From Sphingomonas panni (GTDB taxonomy: Bacteria > Pseudomonadota > Alphaproteobacteria > Sphingomonadales > Sphingomonadaceae), in the NCBI RefSeq assembly GCF_022664435.1, contig NZ_JAKREU010000003.1, forward strand, positions 409,510 through 473,509: 64,000 nt of DNA, read 5' to 3'. A model generated the notes under the pieces. That model searched no databases and was not told the DNA's origin. It was given only the letters and a program-made list of their open reading frames with translations. The first letter of the stretch is position 1. Every line of letters starts with the position of its first letter. A program made the position numbers and the translations under genes. Below, one piece after another: positions 38,715 through 47,371 of this stretch.

Positions 38715-40652
38715 ATGCGGCTGTTACCATGGATCGGACTGGCGCTGGCGACCGCCCTGCCGGCGCAGACCCCGGCACCGCCCGCGACGGCGGTCGATCC
38801 GGCAGCCCCCGTGCCGATCACCGCCTTTGCCGAATTGCCGCTGCTCGAATCGCCCAGCCTGTCGCCCGACGGCACCCGCGTGATGGCCAAGGGCGCGGTG
38901 AACGGACGCCAGGTCCTGCTCCTCACCTCGCTGGTCGACGCCACGCAGCGCCATACCATGGGCGCGCCCGAGAACACCGACATCAACTGGTGGCGCTGGG
39001 TCAATGACGACTGGGTCATCGTCGGCCTCGGCGCGCAGCAGGACTATTTCGGGCATGAAATCTACGTCACCCGGGTGCTGGCGCTGAGCACCGACCTGAA
39101 GACCACCCGCAAGCTCGACTGGACCAATTCCGGCATCCATGCCGACAATGTCCTGTGGGTCGCGCATGACGGCAGCCCGCGCATCCTGTTGTCGAAACAG
39201 ACCGGCATCGAAACCGAAGCCGATTTCAACCCGTCGGTGTTCGAGATCGATGTTTCCACCGGCAAATCGCGCCGCGTGGCGGAGGGGCGTCCCAACGTCT
39301 ACAACTGGTATGCCGATGGCGAGGGGCAGGTCCGCGCCGCCTATCAGTATAATGACAGCTCGCGCAGCGCCGCATTGCTCTACCGCGCCAACAACCGCGA
39401 CACGTTCCGCACCATCGCGCGCCGCGCGCGCAAGGACGAGGACGGCATCACCATCCCGCTGACCTTCCGCGCCGACGGCGCCAGCGCCGTTGCGTTCGAT
39501 GATGAAGACGGCTTCACCTCGCTTTACGAAGTGTCGCTGCCCGACCTGAAGCTCGGCCGGAAACTCTACGGGCTGGAGGGCTATGACGTCGACGGGATCG
39601 TCGACAACCAGCAGGAGAACGACGTCATCGGCGCGCGTGTGACCGATCGTCACGGCCGTTCGATCTGGTTCGACGAACGGCTGAAGGAATTGCAGACCGC
39701 GATCGACGGTTCGGTCGGCGACCGCCGCGCGCAGATCATCTCGTGGAACCGCGACCGCAGCCGCTTCCTGATCGAGGTCGGCGCGCCGTCGCAGCCCGGC
39801 GGCCTGTATTTCTGGGACACCGGCAATCCCAGGATGAACCGCATCGCGTGGAACAGCGATACGCTGAAAAGCCGCCGCCTCTCCCCCGTCAGCACCATCC
39901 GCTATGCCGCGCGCGACGGAACCCCGATCGAAGCGGTGCTGACCATGCCGCGCCACCGCGTCGGGCAAAAGAACCTGCCGCTGATCGTCCTGCCGCATGG
40001 CGGCCCGTCGGCGCGCGACAGCGAAGGCTGGGACTGGTGGACGCAATATCTGGCGGAGATCGGCTATGTCGTGATCCAGCCCAATTATCGCGGATCGTCG
40101 GGATATGGCGTCGCCTTCGCCAAGAAGGGCGCGGGCGAATGGGGCCTGAAGATGCAGGACGACCTGAACGACGCGGTCACCCATCTCGCGAAACAGGGCA
40201 TCGCCGACCCGAAGCGCGTCTGCATGGTCGGTGCTTCGTACGGCGGCTATGCGGCGATGCGCGCAGCCCAGCGCGACGGCAAGCTGTATCGCTGCGCGAT
40301 CAGCTATGCCGGCGTGTCCGACCTCGCCGCGCTGCGCCGCTATGACAGCCAGTTCCTGAACGGCCGGACCATCGGCGACTGGCTGAAGACCCAGGCCCCC
40401 GATTTCCAGCTGATCTCGCCGCGCTTCCACGCCGCCGACTTCTCGACCCCGATCCTGTTGATGCATGGCAAGGTCGACAAGCGCGTGCCGGTCGCCCAGT
40501 CGCGCACCCTCGCCGCCGAACTGAAGCGTGCGGGAAAGCCGTACCGCTATGTCGAACAGCCGCTGGGCGACCATTTCTTCTCGCGCAGCGAGGACCGGCT
40601 GCAATTCCTGAGCGAGATGACCGCGTTCCTGAAGGAGCACAACCCGTCATAG
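38715..40652 (+). CDS. Exported S9 prolyl-oligopeptidase-type peptidase
   Basis: A 645-residue serine peptidase with a signal peptide (cleaved near residue 18-20). A beta-propeller-like N-terminal half (about 30-390) is followed by the alpha/beta-hydrolase domain. The nucleophile is in MVGASYGGYAAM near residue 508, the acid in GKVDKRVPV and the His in PLGDHFFS. This is the DPP4/acylaminoacyl-peptidase group, many members of which are periplasmic in sphingomonads. The ATG at 38715 is chosen for the signal peptide. It follows hppA by 138 bases. Confidence 0.93.
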   Translation: MRLLPWIGLALATALPAQTPAPPATAVDPAAPVPITAFAELPLLESPSLSPDGTRVMAKGAVNGRQVLLLTSLVDATQRHTMGAPENTDINWWRWVNDDWVIVGLGAQQDYFGHEIYVTRVLALSTDLKTTRKLDWTNSGIHADNVLWVAHDGSPRILLSKQTGIETEADFNPSVFEIDVSTGKSRRVAEGRPNVYNWYADGEGQVRAAYQYNDSSRSAALLYRANNRDTFRTIARRARKDEDGITIPLTFRADGASAVAFDDEDGFTSLYEVSLPDLKLGRKLYGLEGYDVDGIVDNQQENDVIGARVTDRHGRSIWFDERLKELQTAIDGSVGDRRAQIISWNRDRSRFLIEVGAPSQPGGLYFWDTGNPRMNRIAWNSDTLKSRRLSPVSTIRYAARDGTPIEAVLTMPRHRVGQKNLPLIVLPHGGPSARDSEGWDWWTQYLAEIGYVVIQPNYRGSSGYGVAFAKKGAGEWGLKMQDDLNDAVTHLAKQGIADPKRVCMVGASYGGYAAMRAAQRDGKLYRCAISYAGVSDLAALRRYDSQFLNGRTIGDWLKTQAPDFQLISPRFHAADFSTPILLMHGKVDKRVPVAQSRTLAAELKRAGKPYRYVEQPLGDHFFSRSEDRLQFLSEMTAFLKEHNPS

Positions 40653-40686
40653 GGGGCGCTCGCCGCCCCCGCCTGCCCCATGCGTT

Positions 40687-40782
40687 CGTCATCCCCGCGA
40701 AGGCGGGGATCCATAGACGGGGCGGTCGCGCCTCCTGCCGTGAGGTCGACGGTTATGGATTCCCGCCTTCGCGGGAATGACG
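40687..40782. repeat. Palindromic intergenic repeat
   Basis: CGTCATCCCCGCGAAGGCGG at the left and CCCGCCTTCGCGGGAATGACG at the right pair almost perfectly over a 50-base middle. It is in the 299-base gap between the S9 peptidase and infA. Confidence 0.85.
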
Positions 40783-40951
40783 AAGGTGGAGCCACCCTTG
40801 CCCTCCCCTTCCCCACCCCCTATCTCATACCGACAGCATCGACCGGCCGTGCCCCGCACGGGTCCGGTCGTTCGCGCTTTCCTTTTTATCGTTTAGCGCC
40901 TATGGGAACCCGCCCGGTTGCCGGTGCGCCATAATCTCATGAGGTATTTGT

Positions 40952-41170
40952 TTGGCGAAGGAAGAACTTCTCGAAATGCGCGGCCAGGTGGTCGAACTGC
41001 TGCCCAACGCGATGTTCCGCGTCCGGCTCGAGAACGATCACGAAATCCTGGGGCACACCGCCGGCAAGATGCGCAAGAACCGCATCCGCGTGCTGGTCGG
41101 GGACGAAGTTCTCGTCGAACTGACCCCCTATGACCTGACCAAGGGTCGCATCACCTACCGCTTCAAGTAA
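40952..41170 (+). CDS. infA: Translation initiation factor IF-1
   Basis: A 72-residue OB-fold protein that binds the A site of the 30S subunit. [20 protein letters not shown] and [15 protein letters not shown] (near residue 33) match IF-1 closely, and the length is exactly that of the family. It starts with TTG at 40952, with GAGG seven bases upstream. It heads the infA-maf-ribonuclease-yacG block. Confidence 0.98.
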   Translation: MAKEELLEMRGQVVELLPNAMFRVRLENDHEILGHTAGKMRKNRIRVLVGDEVLVELTPYDLTKGRITYRFK

Positions 41171-41212
41171 GCGGGTTCGCGTGTCCGGTTCGACGGCCCA
41201 GTGCCCGATCCC

Positions 41213-41782
41213 ATGCGCCTGATCCTTGCCTCGACCTCGCCCCGTCGCCGCGACCTGCTGGCGCGGATCGGCGCGGTGCCCGACCGGGTGGAGGCACCCG
41301 ATATCGACGAGACCCCGCTGAAGGGCGAACTTCCGCGCCCCTATGCGCAGCGCCTTGCCGAGGCGAAGGCGCGCGCGATCGGTCCGCAGCCGCAAGCGGT
41401 CGTGCTGGCCGGCGATACGACCATCGCGCTCGGCCGCCGCATCCTGCCGCCCGCCACCACCGAAGACGTCCAGCGCGAACTGCTCGGCCTGCTGTCGGGT
41501 CGCCGTCACCATTGCCTGTCGGCCATCTGCCTGCTGATGCCCGATGGCACCGCGCGCGTGCGCATCGCCGATACCATCGTCGCCTTCAAGCGGCTGGAGC
41601 AGCGTGAGATCGACGCCTATGTCGCCTGCGGCGAGGGGCTGGGCAAGGCCGGCGGCTATGCCATCCAGGGTCGGGCCGAAGCGTTCGTCCGCTTCCTGTC
41701 GGGCAGCCATTCCGGCGTGATCGGCCTGCCGCTGTTCGACACGCGGGCGCTGCTCGAAACCGCCGGCGTCCCGCTTGGCTGA
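41213..41782 (+). CDS. maf: Maf-like nucleotide pyrophosphatase
   Basis: A 189-residue Maf/Ham1-superfamily hydrolase that removes pyrophosphate from non-canonical or methylated nucleoside triphosphates. ILASTSPRRRDLLARIG at residue 4, VLAGDTTIALG near residue 65 and GKAGGYAIQGRAEAF near residue 145 are the family motifs. The ATG at 41213 begins MRLILAST; a GTG at 41201 adds four residues. It overlaps the following ribonuclease gene by 8 bases. Confidence 0.93.
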   Translation: MRLILASTSPRRRDLLARIGAVPDRVEAPDIDETPLKGELPRPYAQRLAEAKARAIGPQPQAVVLAGDTTIALGRRILPPATTEDVQRELLGLLSGRRHHCLSAICLLMPDGTARVRIADTIVAFKRLEQREIDAYVACGEGLGKAGGYAIQGRAEAFVRFLSGSHSGVIGLPLFDTRALLETAGVPLG

Positions 41783-42749
41783 CTGGATCGTCGAGCGCGG
41801 CATCGGTGAAATCCGTGCCGCGCGCATCGTCAATGACGCCATCGTCGAGGCGCGGATCGAACCCGACGATGCACTCCGCGCCGGCACGATCCTCCCCGCC
41901 CGCCTCGTCCGCCGCATTCCCGTGCGCAACGAGGGGATCGTCGCCTGGGACGGCGGAGAAGCATTGCTCCACCCCCTGCCCCGCACCGTGACCGAAGGCG
42001 CGACGCTGCTGGTCGAGATCACCCGCCCCGCCACGCCCGAACCCGGCAAGCCCAAGCGCGCCCGCGCCCGCCCTGCCCTGCCCGACGCGACCCCGTGCGA
42101 CGGCCCCTCGCTCGCCGATCTTCCGCAAGCGCGCATCGTCGGCCCGTTCGACCGGGACCTGCTGGGCGATGCCGGCTGGCCGCTGCTGATCGAGGAAGCG
42201 GCCACCGGGCAGGTCGGTTTTCCCGGCGGCGCGCTGACCATTTCGCTGACGCCTGCCATGACGCTGATCGACATCGACGGCGATCTCGCTCCCGCCGAAC
42301 TGGCGGTCACCGGCGCACGCGAAGCCGCCCGCGCCATCGCCCGGCTCGACCTTGCCGGATCGATCGGCATTGACCTGCCGACCGTCGGCGACAAGGGCGT
42401 GCGCCTTGCCGCCGCCGAAGCGGTCGACGCCGTCCTGCCGCAACCCTTCGAGCGCACCGCCGTCAATGGCTTCGGCTTCCTGCAGATCGTGCGCCGCCGC
42501 ACCCGCGCCTCGCTCCCCGAACTCTTCGCGCACGTCCCCGCTTATGCCCGCGCCCTGCTGCGTCAGGCCGAGCGCGACCGCGGCAGCGGCGAGCGCACGC
42601 TGACCGCGCACCCCGCCGTCCTCGCCGCCATCGCCGCGCGTCCCGATTGGGTTAGCACCGTGGAACGCACGCTCGGTGCGACGCTCGCCTTGCGGGGCGA
42701 CGCCGGCCTCGCCATATCCGGCGGCGATGTCCAGGCCCGCTTCCCGTAA
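41775..42749 (+). CDS. Short ribonuclease E/G-like protein
   Basis: A 324-residue protein. An N-terminal S1-like region (about 5-90: ARIVNDAIVEARIEPDD, GTILPARLVRRIP) is followed by a region with AMTLIDIDGDLAPAEL and GSIGIDLPTVGDK. There two Asp residues could match the metal-binding DxxxxD sites of RNase E/G. The protein is much shorter than canonical RNase G (about 490). The position between maf and yacG matches this family in sphingomonads and rhizobia. Activity is uncertain. The TTG start overlaps maf by 8 bases. Confidence 0.8.
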   Translation: MADWIVERGIGEIRAARIVNDAIVEARIEPDDALRAGTILPARLVRRIPVRNEGIVAWDGGEALLHPLPRTVTEGATLLVEITRPATPEPGKPKRARARPALPDATPCDGPSLADLPQARIVGPFDRDLLGDAGWPLLIEEAATGQVGFPGGALTISLTPAMTLIDIDGDLAPAELAVTGAREAARAIARLDLAGSIGIDLPTVGDKGVRLAAAEAVDAVLPQPFERTAVNGFGFLQIVRRRTRASLPELFAHVPAYARALLRQAERDRGSGERTLTAHPAVLAAIAARPDWVSTVERTLGATLALRGDAGLAISGGDVQARFP

Positions 42750-42927
42750 CAACTGCCCGCTGTGTTCCGCCCCGACGGACGCCGCCTATCGCCCCTTCTG
42801 CAGCCGCGGCTGTCGCGACCGCGACATGCTGAACTGGATGGGCGAAGGCTATCGCATCGCCGGCCCGGCGGCATCGTCCGACGAAAATCGCGATACCGGG
42901 CTGGACAGCGACGATTCGCCCCGCTAA
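42727..42927 (+). CDS. yacG: DNA gyrase inhibitor YacG (zinc-binding)
   Basis: A 66-residue protein with a small zinc site, CPLCSAPTDAAYRPFCSRGC (residues about 10-29; two CxxC/CxxxC pairs), followed by DLNWMGEGY-like residues (DMLNWMGEGYRI). YacG binds GyrB and inhibits gyrase in E. coli. The ATG at 42727 overlaps the upstream ribonuclease-like gene by 23 bases. It is the last gene before tRNA-Phe. Confidence 0.92.
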   Translation: MSRPASRNNCPLCSAPTDAAYRPFCSRGCRDRDMLNWMGEGYRIAGPAASSDENRDTGLDSDDSPR

Positions 42928-42956
42928 CAGGCGCGCTCTCCCGGACAACCGGGCGT

Positions 42957-43032
42957 GCCCGGATAGCTCAGTTGGTAGAGCATGCGACTGAAAATCGCAG
43001 TGTCGGCGGTTCGAATCCGTCTCCGGGCACCA
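42957..43032 (+). tRNA. tRNA-Phe, anticodon GAA
   Basis: Acceptor stem GCCCGGA/TCCGGGC, D-arm with GTTGGTAGAGC, anticodon stem CGACT/AATCG-like with GAA in loop CTGAAAA, T-arm GGTTCGAATCC, and an encoded CCA end (43030-43032). It is 30 bases after yacG and may be read through from it. Confidence 0.96.
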
Positions 43033-43141
43033 CTTTCCCCTCCCTGCTGACCGACCAGCCCGCGCAGGACCGCGCCTGCCATATCGCCATCACCGGCGCC
43101 GCACGCTATGCCGCGTCGGCAACGATATCGGGAGTGCGGAC

Positions 43142-44323
43142 ATGACCATCGGCGGATCGAACGCAGCGGCGCAGCTGGCGGCGATCGCTCCCTGGGCCAC
43201 CCCCGCCCCGGCGATCACCACGGCCGAACGCCTGGCGCGGATCGAACGCGCCCGCGCCCTGACCGAGGCGGCGGGGGCACAGGCGCTGCTGGTCCATACC
43301 GGCGCGTCGCTGCAATATTTCACCGGCATCCCATGGGGGCCGAGCGAGCGGATGGTCGCGCTGCTGCTGCCCGTCGCCGGCACCCCGCGCATCGTCTGCC
43401 CGGCATTCGAGCGCGGCACGCTGGAGGCCGACCTGACCATCCCCGCCGAGCTGCTGCTGTGGGAGGAGGATGCCGACCCGACCACGCTGGTCGCCGATGC
43501 CCTGCCCGCCGGTGCGACCCTCGCGGTCGACCCGCTGCTGCCCTTCGCCTGGGGACAGAAGCTCGCCCGCCATGGCCTGACGCTGACCGATGGCGCGCCG
43601 GCGATCGACGGCTGCCGCATGGTCAAATCCCCCGCCGAGCTCGCGCTGCTGCAACAGGCGAAGGACATGACGCTGGCGGTACAGGCCGCCGCCGCGCGGA
43701 CCTTACGCCCCGGCATCCTGGCGAGCGAAGTCATCCGCTTCATCGAAGACGCCCACCGCGCCATCGGCGGCGGCGGGTCGACGTTCTGCATCGTCCAGTT
43801 CGGCCGTGCCACCGCCTTTCCCCACGGCCTGCCCGGCGACCGCGCGCTGGCGGAAGGCGAACTGGTGCTGATCGACACCGGTTGCCGGGTGGAGGGCTAT
43901 CACAGCGACATCACCCGCACCTATGCCTTCGGACCCGTTGCCGACGAAGTCCGCGCGATCTGGGACATCGAACATGCCGCGCAGGCCGCCGCCTTCGCCG
44001 CCGCCGCCCCCGGCGTCCCGTGCGAGCAGGTCGACGCCGCCGCCCGCGCGATACTGGTCCGCGAAGGGCTAGGCCCCGATTATCGCCTCCCGGGCCTGCC
44101 CCACCGCACCGGCCATGGCATCGGCCTCTCGATCCACGAACCGGCCTATCTGGTGCGCGGCGACACGACCCCGCTCGCGCCCGGCATGTGCTTCTCCAAC
44201 GAACCGATGATCGTCGTCCCCGACCGCTTCGGCATCCGGCTGGAGGATCATTTCCATGTGACGGAGGACGGGGCGAGGTGGTTCACGCAGCCGCAGCCGT
44301 CGATCGATCGGCCATTCGGGTAG
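43142..44323 (+). CDS. M24 peptidase (Xaa-Pro aminopeptidase type)
   Basis: A 393-residue cytoplasmic metallopeptidase with a creatinase-like N-terminal domain (about 30-155) and a pita-bread catalytic domain (165-390). Metal ligands can be seen as IDTGCRVEGYHSDITRT (two Asp), TGHGIGLSIHEP (His), SNEPMIV (Glu) and LEDHFHV (Glu). It releases N-terminal residues before proline or acts as a prolidase-like enzyme. GGAG precedes the ATG. It stands alone after tRNA-Phe and is convergent with the TonB receptor gene. Confidence 0.93.
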   Translation: MTIGGSNAAAQLAAIAPWATPAPAITTAERLARIERARALTEAAGAQALLVHTGASLQYFTGIPWGPSERMVALLLPVAGTPRIVCPAFERGTLEADLTIPAELLLWEEDADPTTLVADALPAGATLAVDPLLPFAWGQKLARHGLTLTDGAPAIDGCRMVKSPAELALLQQAKDMTLAVQAAAARTLRPGILASEVIRFIEDAHRAIGGGGSTFCIVQFGRATAFPHGLPGDRALAEGELVLIDTGCRVEGYHSDITRTYAFGPVADEVRAIWDIEHAAQAAAFAAAAPGVPCEQVDAAARAILVREGLGPDYRLPGLPHRTGHGIGLSIHEPAYLVRGDTTPLAPGMCFSNEPMIVVPDRFGIRLEDHFHVTEDGARWFTQPQPSIDRPFG

Positions 44324-44382
44324 CGACCCGGACGGCGGGGCGCTGCCGCGATCCTGCCGCCCCCCGCCCGTGGCCCCGCGCT

Positions 44383-46485
44383 CTAGAACCGATAGCCCAT
44401 CGACAGCATCACGTTGCGCGGCGCGGACACGAAACAGTCGCCGCGGGCAAGGCAGGTCGCGAAGCTGCGATCGTCGAGCAGGTTGGTGACGTTCAACCGC
44501 AGCCGCCAGCGGTCCCGCGCCAGTTCCACCAGCGCGTCGACCATCGTGCGGGCCGGGGTGACGAGGGTCCAGGCGGCATTGCTCGACACCTGTTCGCCCA
44601 TATAGCGCACGCCCGCGCCCAGCCGCAGCGTCGCCCGGTCGAACGGGATCGTCTTGGTCGCCCAGGCCGACGCGGTATGCCGCGACAGATAGCCGACCTC
44701 ACCCGTATCGCCGTCGACATCGTTGAAGCCATAGGCCAGCGTCAGATCGTAATTGTCGGGCAGCGCGCGCGTCGCCTCCACCTCGAACCCCTTGGTCGTC
44801 AGTTCCCCGGCCTGGATCTGGCCGAGCGGGTTGGCGGGGTCGGGCACCGGCCGGTTGCGTTCGGTGATGTGGAAACCGGTGAGCGTGACCAGCGTCGCGC
44901 CGTCCGCCGCCCACTTCACGCCGCCTTCGAACTGCTTGCCGGTCTGCGGGCGGAAGGGGGTGCCGGCGGTGGTCCGCCCCGCGATCGGCCGGAAGCTTTC
45001 GGTATAGCTGACGAACGGCGACAGGCCCGCGACCACCTCGCCGATGATACCGGCGCGGAACGTCGTGGCATTGTCGGTGGTGCGGGTGGTGATGCCGGTC
45101 ACGGTGTTCAGGCTGGACCCGCGCACCCGGTCGCGGCGCACGCCCAGCACGACCGAAACGCGATCCCACAGCCGGATCTGGTCCTGAACATACAGGCCCA
45201 GCTGCTTCTGCGTCTCACGGGTGAAGGGCGCGGTCAGCGGCGGCTCGATGATCGATCCATAGTCGATATCGTAGAGGTCGATGACCTGATAGGCGTAGTT
45301 GTCGCTCTTGCGCACCTGGTTCCAGCTGTAATCGACGCCGGCCAGCAGGACATGCTCGACCGCCTGCCCGGTGTCGAAGCGCCACTGGACGTTGTTGTCG
45401 GTCGAGAACACGTTCAACCGCGCCACCGACGACCCGGCATATAGGCCGATGCGCCGGCCGTTGCTGCCCGGCACATAGGGGTTGGTCGGGTTGCTGTAGC
45501 TGTCGGCATAATGCGCGTAATAATCGACGTCGCTGTCGATGTAGCGCGCCTTCAGGCTGAGCTTCACATCGTCGGTGAAGCGGTGGGTGACGATCCCCGA
45601 ACCCTGCAACAGCCGCCCGTCATACCGGTCATATCCCGGCTTGCCGACGAACAGGTAACGCGACAGCGGCGGGTTGCCGGGATTGTCCCGCAGCGTGCCG
45701 ATCACCGGCAGGAAGTTGGACGTCGAACCGGTCCGGTCCTCCTGATACAAGCCAAGCAGCGTGACGTCGGTACGCTCCCCCGGACGCCAGGTAACCGACG
45801 GCGCGAGCATCACCCGGTCGTCGGGCACATGGTCGACATAGGTATCGGCATCGCGCACCCGCGCCACGACCCGCGCCCCCACGCGGTCGCCCAGCACGGC
45901 GTTGACATCGGCCAGCGCTTCCTTGCGGTCATAGCTGCCATAGACGAGGTCGATATTCGCGCTGTTGGTGAACAGCGGCGTCTTCGACACGAGGTTCACC
46001 AGTCCGCCGATCGACCCCTGCCCGAACAGGACCGACGCCGGGCCGCGCACGACCTCCACCCGCGAGAAGTTATAGGGGTCGGCGGCGATGCTGGCATAGA
46101 AGCTGAAGATGTCGCGCATACCGTCGCGGAACTGCAGCGCATTGACCCCGCGAATGACGAAACTGTCCACGCGGGTATCGCGGCCATAGGGGTCGGCGTT
46201 GATCCCGGCGGCATAGCGGACGGTATCGGCGATGTTGATCGCCCCCTGCGCCAGATAGACATCATCGGAGATGACGGTGACCGGCTGCGGCACCTCGATC
46301 GGCGGCGTATCAGTCTTCGTACCGGTGAACATTTTGTCCCGGTGCCCCTCCACCAGGATTTCGTGCTGGTCCGGTTCTTCCGCGACGGCGGACGTCGCAC
46401 GATCCCGCTCGTCCGGCGCGGCGGCCCATGCCGGCGCGCCGACCAACGTTGCCAGCGCCACGCCGCCTAGAATGACAGACTTCAT
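44383..46485 (-). CDS. TonB-dependent siderophore receptor
   Basis: A 700-residue outer-membrane receptor with a signal peptide (MKSVILGGVALATLVGAPAW, likely cut at AWAA), a plug domain (about 60-170) and a 22-stranded barrel ending SMGYRF. FATCLARGDCFVSAPRNV near the C-terminus, with its Cys pair, is typical of ferric-siderophore receptors of the FhuA/FoxA type. The ATG at 46485 has AGGGGG nine bases upstream, and the ATG at 46503 would place that site inside the gene. A Fur-like palindrome lies 38-64 bases upstream. Confidence 0.93.
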   Translation of the reverse strand: MKSVILGGVALATLVGAPAWAAAPDERDRATSAVAEEPDQHEILVEGHRDKMFTGTKTDTPPIEVPQPVTVISDDVYLAQGAINIADTVRYAAGINADPYGRDTRVDSFVIRGVNALQFRDGMRDIFSFYASIAADPYNFSRVEVVRGPASVLFGQGSIGGLVNLVSKTPLFTNSANIDLVYGSYDRKEALADVNAVLGDRVGARVVARVRDADTYVDHVPDDRVMLAPSVTWRPGERTDVTLLGLYQEDRTGSTSNFLPVIGTLRDNPGNPPLSRYLFVGKPGYDRYDGRLLQGSGIVTHRFTDDVKLSLKARYIDSDVDYYAHYADSYSNPTNPYVPGSNGRRIGLYAGSSVARLNVFSTDNNVQWRFDTGQAVEHVLLAGVDYSWNQVRKSDNYAYQVIDLYDIDYGSIIEPPLTAPFTRETQKQLGLYVQDQIRLWDRVSVVLGVRRDRVRGSSLNTVTGITTRTTDNATTFRAGIIGEVVAGLSPFVSYTESFRPIAGRTTAGTPFRPQTGKQFEGGVKWAADGATLVTLTGFHITERNRPVPDPANPLGQIQAGELTTKGFEVEATRALPDNYDLTLAYGFNDVDGDTGEVGYLSRHTASAWATKTIPFDRATLRLGAGVRYMGEQVSSNAAWTLVTPARTMVDALVELARDRWRLRLNVTNLLDDRSFATCLARGDCFVSAPRNVMLSMGYRF

Positions 46486-46522
46486 CGATTGGGTCCCCCT
46501 CATGAGATGTGAGGCCCAATAT

Positions 46523-46549
46523 TGCTATTGATACATACTCGCAATAGCA
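46523..46549. promoter_or_regulatory. Palindromic operator upstream of TonB receptor, Fur-like
   Basis: TGCTATTG (46523-46530) and CAATAGCA (46542-46549) are perfect 8-bp inverted halves with an 11-base spacer, in an AT-rich region unlike the surrounding sequence. Its position ahead of a siderophore receptor gene suggests an iron-responsive repressor site (Fur or relative). The regulator is not in this window. Confidence 0.55.
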
Positions 46550-46625
46550 TTGTGGCATGTTGTTGGGTTCGCGTAATATTCTGCTGCCAGACACCGCGCG
46601 ATGACCCGATTCGCGGCGCCGGCGC

Positions 46626-47357
46626 CTACCCCCGCAACCGCGCCGCCACCACCGGTCCCAACCGCGCCACGATCCGGTCCACCCCCTGCGCATTGGGATG
46701 AATCCCGTCCGGCAGCATCAGCGCGCGGTTGCCGATCACCCCGGCGAGGATGAACGGGTCGAGCGTCGCGTCGTACCGCTTCGCCATGTCGGGCCAGATG
46801 CGGTTGAACTGCGCGGCATAGTCCGGCCCCAGATTGGGCGGCACCATCATGCCGGTCAGCACCACCGGAATGCCGCGTGCTTTCAGTTCGTCCAGCATCG
46901 CGACGAAATTCGCCCGCGTTTCCGCCGGCGGAATCTGGCGCAGCAGGTCGTTGCCGCCCAGCCCCAGCAGCACGAGGTCGGGCTTGCGATCCAGCTTGTC
47001 GAGCGTGAAGGCCAGCCGCTGCCGCCCCGCCGCGCTGGTGTCGCCCGAAATGCCGGCATTCACCACCCGCGCATTGATGCCGTCCGCCCGCAACGCATCC
47101 TGCAGATCGTCGGGCAGGCTGTCGCCGCGCGCCAGCCCATAGCCGGCGTACAGGCTGTCGCCGAAGGCCAATACCAACCGTTCGGGGCCTGCCACCGGTG
47201 CCTGCGACCCGACCGGGGTCGGGGTCGCGTCCGCCGCGATATTCACCGGCGCGGCATCGTTCGCCTCCGACAAATCCGGCCCGCCACAGCCCGACAACAG
47301 CAACGCGCCTTGGAGAATGGCGATCGCGCCCGCATATGGGGGTCCCTGCTTCGTCAC
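46626..47357 (-). CDS. tesA: Arylesterase/lysophospholipase, SGNH (TesA-like) lipoprotein
   Basis: A 243-residue GDSL hydrolase with a lipoprotein signal (ALLLSGC, Cys24). Block I is AFGDSLYAGYGLA (Ser near residue 68), block III LGLGGNDLLR and block V LPDGIHPN (Asp and His). TesA-type enzymes cleave acyl thioesters and lysophospholipids in the periplasm. Its placement divergent from an ABC ATPase and FtsX-type permease mirrors the tesA/ybbA-ybbP arrangement of E. coli. Start codons of the two divergent genes are only 14 bases apart. Confidence 0.9.
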   Translation of the reverse strand: MTKQGPPYAGAIAILQGALLLSGCGGPDLSEANDAAPVNIAADATPTPVGSQAPVAGPERLVLAFGDSLYAGYGLARGDSLPDDLQDALRADGINARVVNAGISGDTSAAGRQRLAFTLDKLDRKPDLVLLGLGGNDLLRQIPPAETRANFVAMLDELKARGIPVVLTGMMVPPNLGPDYAAQFNRIWPDMAKRYDATLDPFILAGVIGNRALMLPDGIHPNAQGVDRIVARLGPVVAARLRG

Positions 47358-47371
47358 TGGCGAAAAACTCC

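Noticed and set aside
38724..40640. 638-codon minus-strand open frame opposite the S9 peptidase
   Set aside because: Shadow frame; the plus strand has a full catalytic triad and signal peptide.
43108..45444. 778-codon plus-strand frame spanning the M24 gene and antisense to the TonB gene
   Set aside because: It crosses two well-supported genes in a different frame and has a repetitive Arg/Pro composition.
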